The notes under the pieces: model-generated
What the model saw: only the letters and a program-made list of their open reading frames with translations
Databases searched by the model: none
Told to the model about the DNA's origin: nothing
Made by a program: the position numbers and the translations under genes
Part shown: piece by piece, positions 16,798-25,205 of the stretch
Position numbering within the stretch: position 1 is the first letter of the stretch
How the letters are laid out: each line of letters starts with the position of its first letter
Origin: Diaminobutyricimonas aerilata
Lineage (GTDB): Bacteria > Actinomycetota > Actinomycetes > Actinomycetales > Microbacteriaceae
DNA length: 64,000 bases
Reading direction: 5' to 3'
Assembly (NCBI RefSeq): GCF_002797715.1
Contig: NZ_PGFF01000001.1
Span: forward strand, 620,001 to 684,000

Positions 16798-17784
16798 ATG
16801 TCAGCTCTACGCGTGCTCTTCATCGGCGGCAACGGCATCATCAGCTCGGCGTCGAGCGCCCTCGCCGTCGAGCGCGGCTACGACCTCACGCTGCTCAACC
16901 GCGGTCAGAGCTCGACCCGCCCGCCCATCGAGGGTGCGCGGCACGTCACCGGCGACGCGACCGACCCGTCGTCGATCGCCGACGCGATCGGCGGCGAGGA
17001 CTTCGACGTCGTGGTCAACTTCCGCTCCTTCACCCCGGAGCAGGCGCGCGCCGACGTGCAGCTGTTCTCCGGCCGCACCGCGCAATACGTCTACATCTCG
17101 TCGGCCTCCGCGTACCAGAAGCCCGTGGCGAGACTGCCGATCACGGAGTCGACGCCGCTGCGCAACCCCTACTGGCAGTACTCCCGCGACAAGATCGCGA
17201 GCGAGGACGTGCTCACCGCCGCCTACCGCGACTCCGGATTCCCCGCCACGATCGTGCGTCCGTCGCACACCTACGACCGCACCAGCATCCCGATCGTCGG
17301 CGACTGGACGGCGATCGACCGGATGCGGCGGGGCAAGCCCGTCGTCGTGCCCGGCGACGGCACCAGCCTCTGGACGCTCACCCACACCCGTGACTTCGCC
17401 GTCGCCTTCGTGGGACTGCTCGGCAACGAGCGGGCCGTCGGCGAGGCGTTCCACATCACCTCGGACGAGGCGCTCACCTGGAACCAGATCACGCACATCC
17501 TCGCCTCCGCGGCCGGGGTGCAGGCGGAGCTCGTGCACATCGCGAGCGACGCGATCGCCCGGGAGCTGCCCGACCTCGGTCCGGGGCTCGTCGGCGACAA
17601 GGCGAACTCGGTCATCTTCGACAACAGCAAGGTGAAGTCGCTCGTGCCCGAGTACACGGCCACGATCCCGTACTGGAAGGGCGCCCGCGAGGTGCTCGAG
17701 TGGTTCGACGCCGACGAGTCCCGCCGGGTCGTCGACCACGAACTGGATGCGGCGTTCGACCGGCTCGTCGAGCGGCACGCGTGA
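16798..17784 (+). CDS. NAD-dependent epimerase/reductase-like protein (atypical extended SDR)
   Basis: A 328-residue Rossmann-fold protein. The nucleotide-binding turn is GGNGIISSASS near residue 10, and YISSASAYQKP plus the YSRDK motif (Tyr and Lys four residues apart) match the SDR catalytic pair. Later elements (IVRPSHTYDRT; THTRDFAVAFVGLLGN) resemble the atypical SDR5 group that includes plant CSP41. The substrate is unknown, probably a sugar nucleotide or sugar acid. A GGGAGG site precedes the ATG, and a -10-like TAGAGT lies at 16753-16758. The next gene has its own leaderless promoter. Confidence 0.8.
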   Translation: MSALRVLFIGGNGIISSASSALAVERGYDLTLLNRGQSSTRPPIEGARHVTGDATDPSSIADAIGGEDFDVVVNFRSFTPEQARADVQLFSGRTAQYVYISSASAYQKPVARLPITESTPLRNPYWQYSRDKIASEDVLTAAYRDSGFPATIVRPSHTYDRTSIPIVGDWTAIDRMRRGKPVVVPGDGTSLWTLTHTRDFAVAFVGLLGNERAVGEAFHITSDEALTWNQITHILASAAGVQAELVHIASDAIARELPDLGPGLVGDKANSVIFDNSKVKSLVPEYTATIPYWKGAREVLEWFDADESRRVVDHELDAAFDRLVERHA

Positions 17785-17804
17785 CCCGGCGCTAACGTGA
17801 GGCC

Positions 17805-19085
17805 ATGAGAATCCTGCTCGTGGGTGCCGGCGGAGTGGGTGACGCGATCGCGAAGATCGCGGCGCGCCGCTCCTTCTTCGAGACGATCGTCGTGAGCGAC
17901 TACGACCCCGGGCGCGCCGAGCGCACGATCGCCTGGATCGAGGCCAAGCACGGCCCGCAGGGCGGCCGCTTCGTCGCGGCCCGGATCGACGCCTCCGACC
18001 CGGATGCGGTCGCCGCGGTCGCGCGGGAGCACGGCATCACGCACGTGATGAACGCGGTCGAGCCGAAGTTCGTGCCGACGGTGTTCGCCGGGGCGCTCGC
18101 AGCGGGTGCCCACTACCTCGACATGGCGATGAGTCTCAGCGAGCCGCATCCGACCGACCCGCATCGCGAGCCCGGCGTCAAGCTCGGCGACGACCAGTTC
18201 GCCCAGGCTCCCGACTGGGAGAAGGCCGGGCGGCTGGCTCTCGTCGGCATGGGCGTCGAGCCCGGCCTCAGCGACGTCTTCGCGCGGTACGCCGTCGACC
18301 ACCTGTTCAGCGAGGTCGACGAGCTCGGCACGCGCGACGGCGCGAACCTGGTCGTGCGCGACGAGGCGGGCAACGAGCTCTTCGCCCCGAGCTTCAGCAT
18401 CTGGACGACCATCGAGGAGTGCCTCAACCCGCCCGTCGTGTGGGAGAAGGAGCGCGGCTGGTACACGACCGAGCCGTTCTCCGAGCCCGAGGTCTTCCAC
18501 TTCCCGGAGGGGATCGGCCCGGTCGAGTGCGTCAACGTCGAGCACGAGGAGGTGCTGCTCATGCCGCGGGTGCTCGACGCCAAGCGCGTCACCTTCAAGT
18601 ACGGCCTGGGTGAGGAGTTCATCGGCATCCTCAAGACCCTGCACCGGCTCGGGCTCGACTCGACCACGCCGCTCACCGTCCGTTCGGGCGCCGGTCCCGT
18701 CGAGGTCGCTCCGCGCGACGTCGTCGCGGCGGCGCTGCCCGACCCCGCCACGATCGGCCCGCGGATGACCGGCAAGACGTGCGCCGGCGTCTGGGTGACC
18801 GGCACCGGCGTCGACGGAAACCGCCGCGAGGTGTACCTCTACCACGTGAGCGACAACGAATGGACGATGGCCGAATACGAGAGCCAGTGCGTCGTCTGGC
18901 AGACCGCGCTCAACCCCGTCATCGCGCTCGAACTGCTCGCGGCCGGCACCTGGTCCGGCGTCGGGGTGATGGGACCGGAGGCCTTCGACGCCGAGCCGTT
19001 CCTCGAGCTCATGGCACGGCCGGAGGTCGAGGGCGGCTACGGGCAGAAGTGGGGCCTCGAGGACCGGCTCGCGACGACCGCGTGA
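17805..19085 (+). CDS. Saccharopine dehydrogenase-family oxidoreductase
   Basis: A 426-residue protein with an N-terminal Rossmann fold (ILLVGAGGVGDAIAKIAARR; Asp of VSDYDP binding the NAD(P) ribose) and a saccharopine-dehydrogenase-like C-terminal domain (MGVEPGLSDVFARYA). Relatives include lysine 6-dehydrogenase and saccharopine or carboxynorspermidine dehydrogenases; the substrate here is most likely an amino acid or polyamine adduct but is not defined. A -10 TAACGT (17793-17798) ends 6 nt before the ATG, so the message is probably leaderless and separate from the gene upstream. Confidence 0.82.
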   Translation: MRILLVGAGGVGDAIAKIAARRSFFETIVVSDYDPGRAERTIAWIEAKHGPQGGRFVAARIDASDPDAVAAVAREHGITHVMNAVEPKFVPTVFAGALAAGAHYLDMAMSLSEPHPTDPHREPGVKLGDDQFAQAPDWEKAGRLALVGMGVEPGLSDVFARYAVDHLFSEVDELGTRDGANLVVRDEAGNELFAPSFSIWTTIEECLNPPVVWEKERGWYTTEPFSEPEVFHFPEGIGPVECVNVEHEEVLLMPRVLDAKRVTFKYGLGEEFIGILKTLHRLGLDSTTPLTVRSGAGPVEVAPRDVVAAALPDPATIGPRMTGKTCAGVWVTGTGVDGNRREVYLYHVSDNEWTMAEYESQCVVWQTALNPVIALELLAAGTWSGVGVMGPEAFDAEPFLELMARPEVEGGYGQKWGLEDRLATTA

Positions 19086-19197
19086 ACGACCGTGCCGCAC
19101 ATCGGGGAATGGTGGGAATCCGCTGCTCGGCCGGAGCGTGCGGCGTAGCCTGAGCACGGGTCGGGATCCCGGCCCACGACACGTCCGGAGGGTTTAC

Positions 19198-19443
19198 ATG
19201 AGCATCGGTGACGGCGACATCACGACGAGCAACGACGGGGCCGACGAGGGCGTGGCCGACGGCGGCGCCAACGCCGAAGGTCACGACGGCGGGGCCGACG
19301 GCTCGGCCGGTGAAGGCGTGGCCGACGGCGGCGCCAACGCGGAAGGTCACGACGGCGGAGCCGACGGCTCCGCGGGCGACGGCGTGGCCGACGGCGGCGC
19401 GAACACGCAGGGCCACGACGGCGGAGCAGACGGTTCCGCTTGA
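19198..19443 (+). CDS. Small acidic repeat peptide (possible oxygenase substrate)
   Basis: An 81-residue, very acidic peptide with no Cys, Lys, Arg or aromatic residue. A 16-residue leader (MSIGDGDITTSNDGAD) is followed by three tandem 22-residue repeats (19246-19311, 19312-19377, 19378-19440; the last lacks one Gly). Each contains GVADGGAN, then GHDGGADGSA; copy three has Thr-Gln in place of Ala-Glu. Codons differ between copies while the residues hold, which argues for selection on the peptide. A GGAGGG ribosome-binding site precedes the ATG, and TAGCCT (19146-19151) could be its -10. Its TGA overlaps the TTG start of the JmjC gene, so the two are coupled. I do not know its function; similar short proteins are sometimes annotated as BatC. 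A multi-core precursor or substrate for the adjacent oxygenase is an inference. Confidence 0.75.
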   Translation: MSIGDGDITTSNDGADEGVADGGANAEGHDGGADGSAGEGVADGGANAEGHDGGADGSAGDGVADGGANTQGHDGGADGSA

Positions 19444-20678
19444 GCGGATCGGTCGAGCGCGGGCCGGAATCCCGGCCCGCGCTTTCACGCCTGCTCACCG
19501 GACCCCTCGACCGGTTCGCTGAGGAGACCTGGGGGCGCCGCGCCCTGCTGTCGACCGCGGACGAGCTCGGCGGCACGTTCGAGGACCTCTTCTCGAGCGC
19601 CGACGTCGACGAGCTACTGAGCGAGCGCGCACTGCGCACCCCCTTCGTCCGGATGGCGCGCGAAGGCGCGGTGCTGCCCGCCGTGGACTACACGGGCTCC
19701 GGGGGCTTCGGAGCCGAGGTGTCGGACCAACTCGACCCCGCCAAAGTCCTCGCCCGCTTCGCCGACGGCGCCACGATCGTGCTGCAGGGGCTGCACCGCA
19801 CCTGGCCCCCGCTCGTCGAGTTCACCCGTCGGCTCACCGAAGAGCTCGGGCACCCGTGTCAGGTGAACGCGTACATCACGCCCGCCTCGTCGCGCGGATT
19901 CGATCCGCACTACGACGTGCACGACGTCTTCGTGGTGCAGATCGCCGGCGAGAAGCACTGGACCATCCACGAACCGGTGCACCCGAACCCGCTGCGCAGC
20001 CAACCCTGGACCGACCACCGGGCGGCGGTCGCCGCGCGCGCGGCCGAACCGCCGGCACTCGACGAGACATTCCGGCCGGGCGACGTGCTCTACCTGCCGC
20101 GCGGCTGGATCCACTCCGCCACCGCGCTCGGCGGCACCTCGATCCACCTCACGATCGGGGTGGCCGCGTACACGCGCCTCGACGCGCTCGAACGGCTGTT
20201 GCGCGCCGCGTCGTCGTCCGAGCGCGTGCGCGCCGCCCTGCCGATGGGCGCCGATCTCCGCGATCCGGTCGCGCTGCGGACCATGCTGACCGAGCTGGTC
20301 TCCGACGTCACGGCCGCCGTCGACCTCGACGACGCCTCGGCGGCCCTCGCCGACCACTTCTCGCGCCGGCTCTCCGACGCCACACGGCCCGAGCCGGTGC
20401 GTCCCCTCGCCACCGTCGAGGCGCTGTCGTCGCTCGAGCCGACCACCCGGGTCGGGCTCCGGGCGGGACTCGCCGCCCGCGTCGAACGGGCCGGCCCCGC
20501 GGTGCGGATCTCGGCGCGGGGCACGACGCTGTCCATGCCGGTCGAGGCGGCGGAGGCGCTCGAGCACCTGGTCGGGGGAGGGGTCGCGGAGGCGGGCAGC
20601 CTCCCCGGGCTCGACGAGTCCTCGTCGCTCGTGGTGACCAGGCGCCTGTTGCGTGAAGCGATCCTGGTCGTGCGATGA
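19440..20678 (+). CDS. JmjC/cupin-like Fe(II)/2-oxoglutarate oxygenase
   Basis: A 412-residue protein of the cupin_4/ribosomal-oxygenase class. The iron ligands can be read as H157-x-D159 in FDPHYDVHD and H225 in RGWIHSA; K172 in GEKHW is placed to bind 2-oxoglutarate. The C-terminal 180 residues form a helical and winged-helix-like region as in YcfD/NO66 proteins, which hydroxylate Arg or His of ribosomal proteins. Here the TTG start lies inside the stop of the repeat peptide (TTGA), and the gene is coupled downstream to a ferredoxin-like protein. This suggests that the nearby His/Asp/Asn-rich peptide could be a hydroxylation substrate; a ribosomal substrate is the alternative. Confidence 0.82.
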   Translation: MSGSVERGPESRPALSRLLTGPLDRFAEETWGRRALLSTADELGGTFEDLFSSADVDELLSERALRTPFVRMAREGAVLPAVDYTGSGGFGAEVSDQLDPAKVLARFADGATIVLQGLHRTWPPLVEFTRRLTEELGHPCQVNAYITPASSRGFDPHYDVHDVFVVQIAGEKHWTIHEPVHPNPLRSQPWTDHRAAVAARAAEPPALDETFRPGDVLYLPRGWIHSATALGGTSIHLTIGVAAYTRLDALERLLRAASSSERVRAALPMGADLRDPVALRTMLTELVSDVTAAVDLDDASAALADHFSRRLSDATRPEPVRPLATVEALSSLEPTTRVGLRAGLAARVERAGPAVRISARGTTLSMPVEAAEALEHLVGGGVAEAGSLPGLDESSSLVVTRRLLREAILVVR

Positions 20679-21604
20679 CCGCCCGCGCCCTCCCCGCGAT
20701 CGGATGGGAGCCGTGCAGCGACCGGTCCGTCGAACGCGGCGATCCGCTCGCCGGCACCGGAGGTTTCGGCGCACGGTGGTTCCTCGTCGAACTCGACGGC
20801 GCGTGGGGCACGCAGGCGATCCTGCAGTCGAGACTCGATCCCCACCTGGCGCGCCGGTTCATCACCCGCGTGGAGGGCGCGCGGATGCGTCCGCTCGCGA
20901 TCCGGCGCACCGGGCGTCGCGCCGACGAACGACGTCGGCAGACGGTGTACCGCTGGGCGATCGTCGACTCCCGTCCCGGCTCCGAGTCGGTCGTGTGGGG
21001 ATCGGTGACCGATCCCGCGGAACTGCTCGACGTGCCGCTCGACGGGTCGACGGGGGAGCCGTCGACCGAGCCGGTGATCTGCGTCTGCACCCACGCCCGC
21101 CACGACCAGTGCTGTGCGGTGAAGGGGCGCCCGGTCGTCGCCGCTCTTGCGAAGGCCTTCCCGAAGCACACGTGGGAGTGCTCCCACCTCGGCGGCGACC
21201 GGTTCGCCGCCACCATGATCGTGCTGCCGCACGGCCTCTACTTCGGGCGGGTGGATGCGCACGATGCGGCGGGGATCGTGGAGCGTTATCGTGACGGCGT
21301 GATCGACGAGCGGTACTTCCGCGGACGCAGCTCCCTCACCAACGTCGTGCAGGCCGCGCAGTCCTTCGCCCGTGCCGCGACCGGCGACGCCCGCATCGAC
21401 GCCCTCCCGCCCTTGCGCGAGACGCGCCACGAATCGGGCTGGACGGTCGAGCTCGACGCCGACGGCTCGGTCGCGACCGTCGAGCTCACGGCCGAGCTCT
21501 CCGAGCCGCTGCTGAGCATGTGCTCGGCCACCCGGGCGGTGCCGGTGCGGCAGTTCGCCCTCGCCGCGCCGGTCGAGCTGACCCCGTCGGCGGTGAACGG
21601 ATGA
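20675..21604 (+). CDS. Sucrase/ferredoxin-like (thioredoxin-like [2Fe-2S]) protein
   Basis: A 309-residue protein of the sucrase/ferredoxin-like family. The cysteines are C136-V-C138 with C146-C147 in CVCTHARHDQCC and C169 in WECSHLGGDRFAATMIVLP, the pattern of the family's thioredoxin-like [2Fe-2S] fold. It is coupled by ATGA overlap both upstream and downstream. In this setting it may deliver electrons to, or reactivate, the oxygenase; that role is inferred. The old family name (sucrase) does not imply sugar hydrolysis. Confidence 0.8.
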   Translation: MTARALPAIGWEPCSDRSVERGDPLAGTGGFGARWFLVELDGAWGTQAILQSRLDPHLARRFITRVEGARMRPLAIRRTGRRADERRRQTVYRWAIVDSRPGSESVVWGSVTDPAELLDVPLDGSTGEPSTEPVICVCTHARHDQCCAVKGRPVVAALAKAFPKHTWECSHLGGDRFAATMIVLPHGLYFGRVDAHDAAGIVERYRDGVIDERYFRGRSSLTNVVQAAQSFARAATGDARIDALPPLRETRHESGWTVELDADGSVATVELTAELSEPLLSMCSATRAVPVRQFALAAPVELTPSAVNG

Positions 21605-22215
21605 CCCGCGATCAGGAGGGTGCCCCCGCGAACGCTGACCGCATCCGCCCGTACCGGCCGGAGGATCGCGCGGCCGTCTACGACGTGTGCGTGCGCACCG
21701 CCGACATCGGGGCGGATGCGCGCGGCCGGTTCGCGAGCGACGATCTGCCCGGGGACATCTGGGCCGGCCCGTACGTCGACCTCGAGCCCGAGTCGGCGTT
21801 CGTGGTCGAGCAGGACGGCGCCGTCGTCGGCTACGTGATCGCGGCGGCCGACACCCGCGCCTTCGTCGAACGCTGGCGCACCGAATGGTTGCCGTACTTC
21901 GCGGAGAGGTACGAGCGCAACGACGACACGGCGGCCGGGTTCCGGCCGGAGCGCATGCTCATTCCGGAGCTCGACGAGTTCCCCGCGCACCTGCACATCG
22001 ACCTGCTGCCCGAAGCGCAGGGCCGCGGTTGGGGTCGTGCCCTCATCCGCCGGCTGCTCGCGGAACTGCGGGAGCGCGGCGTGCCGGGCGTGCACCTCGG
22101 GGTGCACCCCGACAACAGCGGCGCGATCGCGTTCTACCGCAGACTCGGGTTCACGCCGCTGCCGTCGGAGCCGAACGGCACGCTGCTGGGCATCCGCACC
22201 GACGCGGAGATCTGA
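21601..22215 (+). CDS. GNAT-family N-acetyltransferase
   Basis: A 204-residue GNAT protein. Motif A is HLHIDLLPEAQGRGWGRALIRRL (acetyl-CoA pyrophosphate loop GRGWG), and motif B is VHPDNSGAIAFYRRLGF. The overall form resembles the acetyltransferase-like domain found with O-GlcNAcases and also stand-alone enzymes. The ATG overlaps the upstream stop. It is the last of four coupled genes, so it may acylate a product or the peptide of that unit, or simply be co-expressed; the substrate is unknown. Confidence 0.82.
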   Translation: MTRDQEGAPANADRIRPYRPEDRAAVYDVCVRTADIGADARGRFASDDLPGDIWAGPYVDLEPESAFVVEQDGAVVGYVIAAADTRAFVERWRTEWLPYFAERYERNDDTAAGFRPERMLIPELDEFPAHLHIDLLPEAQGRGWGRALIRRLLAELRERGVPGVHLGVHPDNSGAIAFYRRLGFTPLPSEPNGTLLGIRTDAEI

Positions 22216-22218
22216 GCG

Positions 22219-22845
22219 TCAGCGCAGCGCGAGCGGAACGCCGACGGCGTTCATGAGGAACGCGACCACCGCGACCGAGACGAGCAGGGCGGCCGCGATG
22301 AGAACGACGCGCAACCACGGGCGACCGTCGAACCAGTAGGCGCTCCCGGGGAAACGCGCGAAGAACTCCTTCTCGCTGATCGCCTCGTCGTCGGTCTCGA
22401 CGGGAGCGCCGGTCGCCGCGGCGAGTCGTCGCAGGTCGTCGGCGTGCCAGTAGTGTCCGCGCAGACGGAACAGGCAGCGGTCGCCCTCGTCGACGGCGGT
22501 CCACTGCGTGGTCGTGTCGCTCGCGCCGGGCGAGTACACCTGCGTCAGCACGACCCGGCGGATGTCCGCCAGGGGCACCCGCACGACGGGGCTGTAGATG
22601 CCGTTGCCGTGGAGCACCCCGCCGCTCACGGCCGCGTAGACGCGCAACTGCAGCAGATACGAGACCACGCACACGGCGGTGACGACCAGCTGCACGGCGA
22701 GCACCGAGGTCCATCCGCCGGCGCTCGCGCTGTACCAGTACAGGGCACCGAAGATCGGCACGCTCGCGGCGGCGAAGGTGATGAGCGACGTGCGCAGGAG
22801 CGATCGGCGGGGCCGGATGTGCACCACGGTCGTGGACTCGTCCAT
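22219..22845 (-). CDS. Membrane protein with PH-like domain, function unknown
   Basis: A 208-residue protein with two N-terminal membrane helices (about residues 20-40 and 47-68), a soluble middle part (LRVYAAVSGGVLHGNGIYSPVVRVPLADIRRVVL) that looks like a bacterial PH/bPH2 domain, and a C-terminal helix (LRVVLIAAALLVSVAVVAFLM). It converges on the GNAT gene with a 3-bp gap. No enzymatic motif is visible. Confidence 0.65.
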   Translation of the reverse strand: MDESTTVVHIRPRRSLLRTSLITFAAASVPIFGALYWYSASAGGWTSVLAVQLVVTAVCVVSYLLQLRVYAAVSGGVLHGNGIYSPVVRVPLADIRRVVLTQVYSPGASDTTTQWTAVDEGDRCLFRLRGHYWHADDLRRLAAATGAPVETDDEAISEKEFFARFPGSAYWFDGRPWLRVVLIAAALLVSVAVVAFLMNAVGVPLALR

Positions 22846-22890
22846 GCAGTCACCCCGGTCTGCTGCAGCGTGATGCCCGGCCCATCACAA

Positions 22891-22978
22891 TGGCGGAGGA
22901 TGGGGGATTCGAACCCCCGAGGGCTTTCACCCAACACGCTTTCCAAGCGTGCGCCATAGGCCACTAGGCGAATCCTCC
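22891..22978 (-). tRNA. tRNA-Ser (GGA)
   Basis: On the minus strand GGAGGAT pairs with ATCCTCC; the anticodon stem CACGC/GCGTG holds the loop TTGGAAA, giving anticodon GGA (complement at 22942-22944). A long variable arm marks it as class II. The T loop reads GGTTCGAATCC, and the CCA end is encoded (22891-22893). Confidence 0.96.
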
Positions 22979-23002
22979 TGGCGGGTCCCCGCCCGGTACG
23001 GC

Positions 23003-23091
23003 TTGACGATGACCTCCTGAGATCATAACGGGTCGCGCCGCGGGTGCCGTGCGCCCCTGCCAGCACCCGTTCATCCGCTCGTGTCTAGGCT
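23003..23091 (+). promoter_or_regulatory. Candidate promoters of pta-ackA
   Basis: TTGACG (23003-23008) with TAACGG (23026-23031) after 17 bp could give a leadered transcript. Closer in, TAGGCT (23086-23091) lies 5 nt before the GTG of pta and would give a leaderless one. Which is used cannot be told from sequence. Confidence 0.45.
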
Positions 23092-23096
23092 GGGCT

Positions 23097-25205
23097 GTGG
23101 CCACCAGCATCTACATCACGTCGGCCGAAGGGCACTCCGGAAAATCCACCGTCGCCCTCGGTGTGCTCGAGACCCTGAGCCGTTCGATCGGCACCGTGGG
23201 CGTGTTCCGCCCCATCGCCCGATCGAGCGAGGAACGCGATTACGTGCTCGAGCTGCTGCTCGCGCACGACAGCGTCGACCTGGACTACGACGACTGCATC
23301 GGCACCACCTACGAGCAGGTGCACGCCGACCCGGAGGCCGCACTCGGCGAGATCGTCGCCCGGTTCTCCGCCGTCGCCCGCCGCTGCGAAGTGGTCGTCG
23401 TGATCGGCTCCGACTTCACGGATGTCGGCACGCCCACCGAGCTGTCGTTCAACGCGCGCGTCGCCGCGAACCTGGGTTCGCCCGTGCTGCTCGTGCTCGG
23501 CGGGCGCCGGGCGGAGGGCGTCGGACCGCGCACGCCGGATGAGCTGCGTCAGGTCGCCGAGGTGACGACCGCCGAGCTGCGCGCCGAGCACGCGGCGTTG
23601 CTCGGGGTGGTCGTCAACCGTGCCGATCCGGATGCCCTCGACGAGTCGGTCGCGGCCGTCACGACCGCGGTCGCCGCACACGACGCCGAGGCTCCGGTGT
23701 GGGCGATCCCCGAGGACCCGTATCTCGTCGCGCCGACGATGCGCGCCGTGCTCGAGACCACCGAGGCGACCCTCTGGCGCGGCGACCCCGAACTGCTCGA
23801 ACGCGCCGCCCTCGGCGTGGTCGTCGCGGCGATGTCGCTCGAGAACGTGCTGCCGCGCCTGCTCGAGGGCGCCGTCGTCGTCGTGCCGGGGGATCGTTCC
23901 GACGTGCTCGTCGGCACGCTGCTCGCACACGCATCCGGCACCTTCCCGTCGCTGTCGGGCATCCTGCTCAACGGCGGGTTCCCGACCGCACCGGCGGTCG
24001 AGCGGCTCATCGAAGGGCTCGCCGGGTCGCTGCCGATCGCCCGCACGGCGTTCGGCACGTACGAGACCGCCCTGCGCGTGACGCAGACCCGCGGCCGGCT
24101 CGCCGCCGATTCGCCCCGCAAGTACGACACGGCACTCGCGCTGTTCGAACGCCACGTCGACGGGTCGCGCCTCGGCGAGCGACTTCAGCTCGCGCCGTCC
24201 GGCGTGGTGACCCCGCTCATGTTCGAGCACCGCCTGCTCGATCGGGCCCGCTCCGACCGCAAGCACATCGTGCTCCCCGAGGGCGGCGACGACCGCATCC
24301 TGCGCGCCGCACACGCGCTGCTCCAGCGCGAGGTCGCCGACCTGACCATCCTCGGCGACGAGCAGGCGGTGCGGGCGCGGGCATCCGAGCTCGGCCTCGA
24401 CCTCTCCGCCGCCCGGATCGTGAGCCCCTTCGACCCGGAGCTGCGCCAGCGCTTCGCGGACGAGTACGCGCGGCTGCGCGCCCACAAGGGCGTCTCACCG
24501 CAGCTCGCCTTCGACACGGTCACCGACGTCTCGTACTTCGGCACGATGATGGTGCACCTCGGGCTCGCCGACGGCATGGTCTCCGGAGCGCAGCACACCA
24601 CCGCCCACACCATCCGCCCCGCGTTCGAGATCATCAAGACCCGACCGGAGGTCTCGGTCGTGTCGAGCGTGTTCCTGATGGCGCTCGCCGACCGGGTGCT
24701 CGTCTACGGCGACTGCGCCGTCATCCCCGAGCCCACGGTGGAGCAGCTCGCCGACATCGCCATCTCGTCGGCGACGACGGCGAGCGGATTCGGCATCGAC
24801 CCCCGCGTGGCCATGCTGAGCTACTCGACGGGTGAGTCCGGATCGGGAGCCGACGTCGAGAAGGTGCGCGAGGCGACCGGACTCGTGCGCGAGCGCCGAC
24901 CCGACCTGCTCGTCGAGGGCCCGATCCAGTACGACGCCGCCGCCGACCCGACCGTCGCGAGCGCGAAGCTGCCGGGCAGCGAGGTCGCCGGGCGGGCGAC
25001 GGTGTTCGTGTTCCCCGACCTGAACACGGGCAACAACACCTACAAGGCCGTGCAGCGCAGCGCGGGCGCCGTGGCCATCGGACCGGTGCTGCAGGGGCTC
25101 AACAAGCCGATCAACGACCTCTCGCGCGGAGCGCTCGTGCGCGACATCGTCAACACCGTCGCGATCACCGCCATCCAGGCGCAGACGATGGGAGCGGCGT
25201 CATGA
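23097..25205 (+). CDS. pta: Phosphate acetyltransferase (long form)
   Basis: A 702-residue Pta that interconverts acetyl-CoA and acetyl phosphate. The N-terminal domain is BioD/DRTGG-like (SIYITSAEGHSGKSTVALGVLE, a degenerate P-loop), the middle is the DRTGG domain, and the C-terminal PTA_PTB domain begins near residue 375 (MFEHRLLDRARSDRKHIVLPEGGDDRILRAA) with GLADGMVSGAQHTTAHT and the closing GPVLQGLNKPINDLSRG. The GTG at 23097 is the first codon of the conserved SIYI-type start and follows a -10-like TAGGCT. It overlaps ackA (ATGA). With ackA and the distal acs gene it covers both routes between acetate and acetyl-CoA. Confidence 0.94.
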   Translation: MATSIYITSAEGHSGKSTVALGVLETLSRSIGTVGVFRPIARSSEERDYVLELLLAHDSVDLDYDDCIGTTYEQVHADPEAALGEIVARFSAVARRCEVVVVIGSDFTDVGTPTELSFNARVAANLGSPVLLVLGGRRAEGVGPRTPDELRQVAEVTTAELRAEHAALLGVVVNRADPDALDESVAAVTTAVAAHDAEAPVWAIPEDPYLVAPTMRAVLETTEATLWRGDPELLERAALGVVVAAMSLENVLPRLLEGAVVVVPGDRSDVLVGTLLAHASGTFPSLSGILLNGGFPTAPAVERLIEGLAGSLPIARTAFGTYETALRVTQTRGRLAADSPRKYDTALALFERHVDGSRLGERLQLAPSGVVTPLMFEHRLLDRARSDRKHIVLPEGGDDRILRAAHALLQREVADLTILGDEQAVRARASELGLDLSAARIVSPFDPELRQRFADEYARLRAHKGVSPQLAFDTVTDVSYFGTMMVHLGLADGMVSGAQHTTAHTIRPAFEIIKTRPEVSVVSSVFLMALADRVLVYGDCAVIPEPTVEQLADIAISSATTASGFGIDPRVAMLSYSTGESGSGADVEKVREATGLVRERRPDLLVEGPIQYDAAADPTVASAKLPGSEVAGRATVFVFPDLNTGNNTYKAVQRSAGAVAIGPVLQGLNKPINDLSRGALVRDIVNTVAITAIQAQTMGAAS

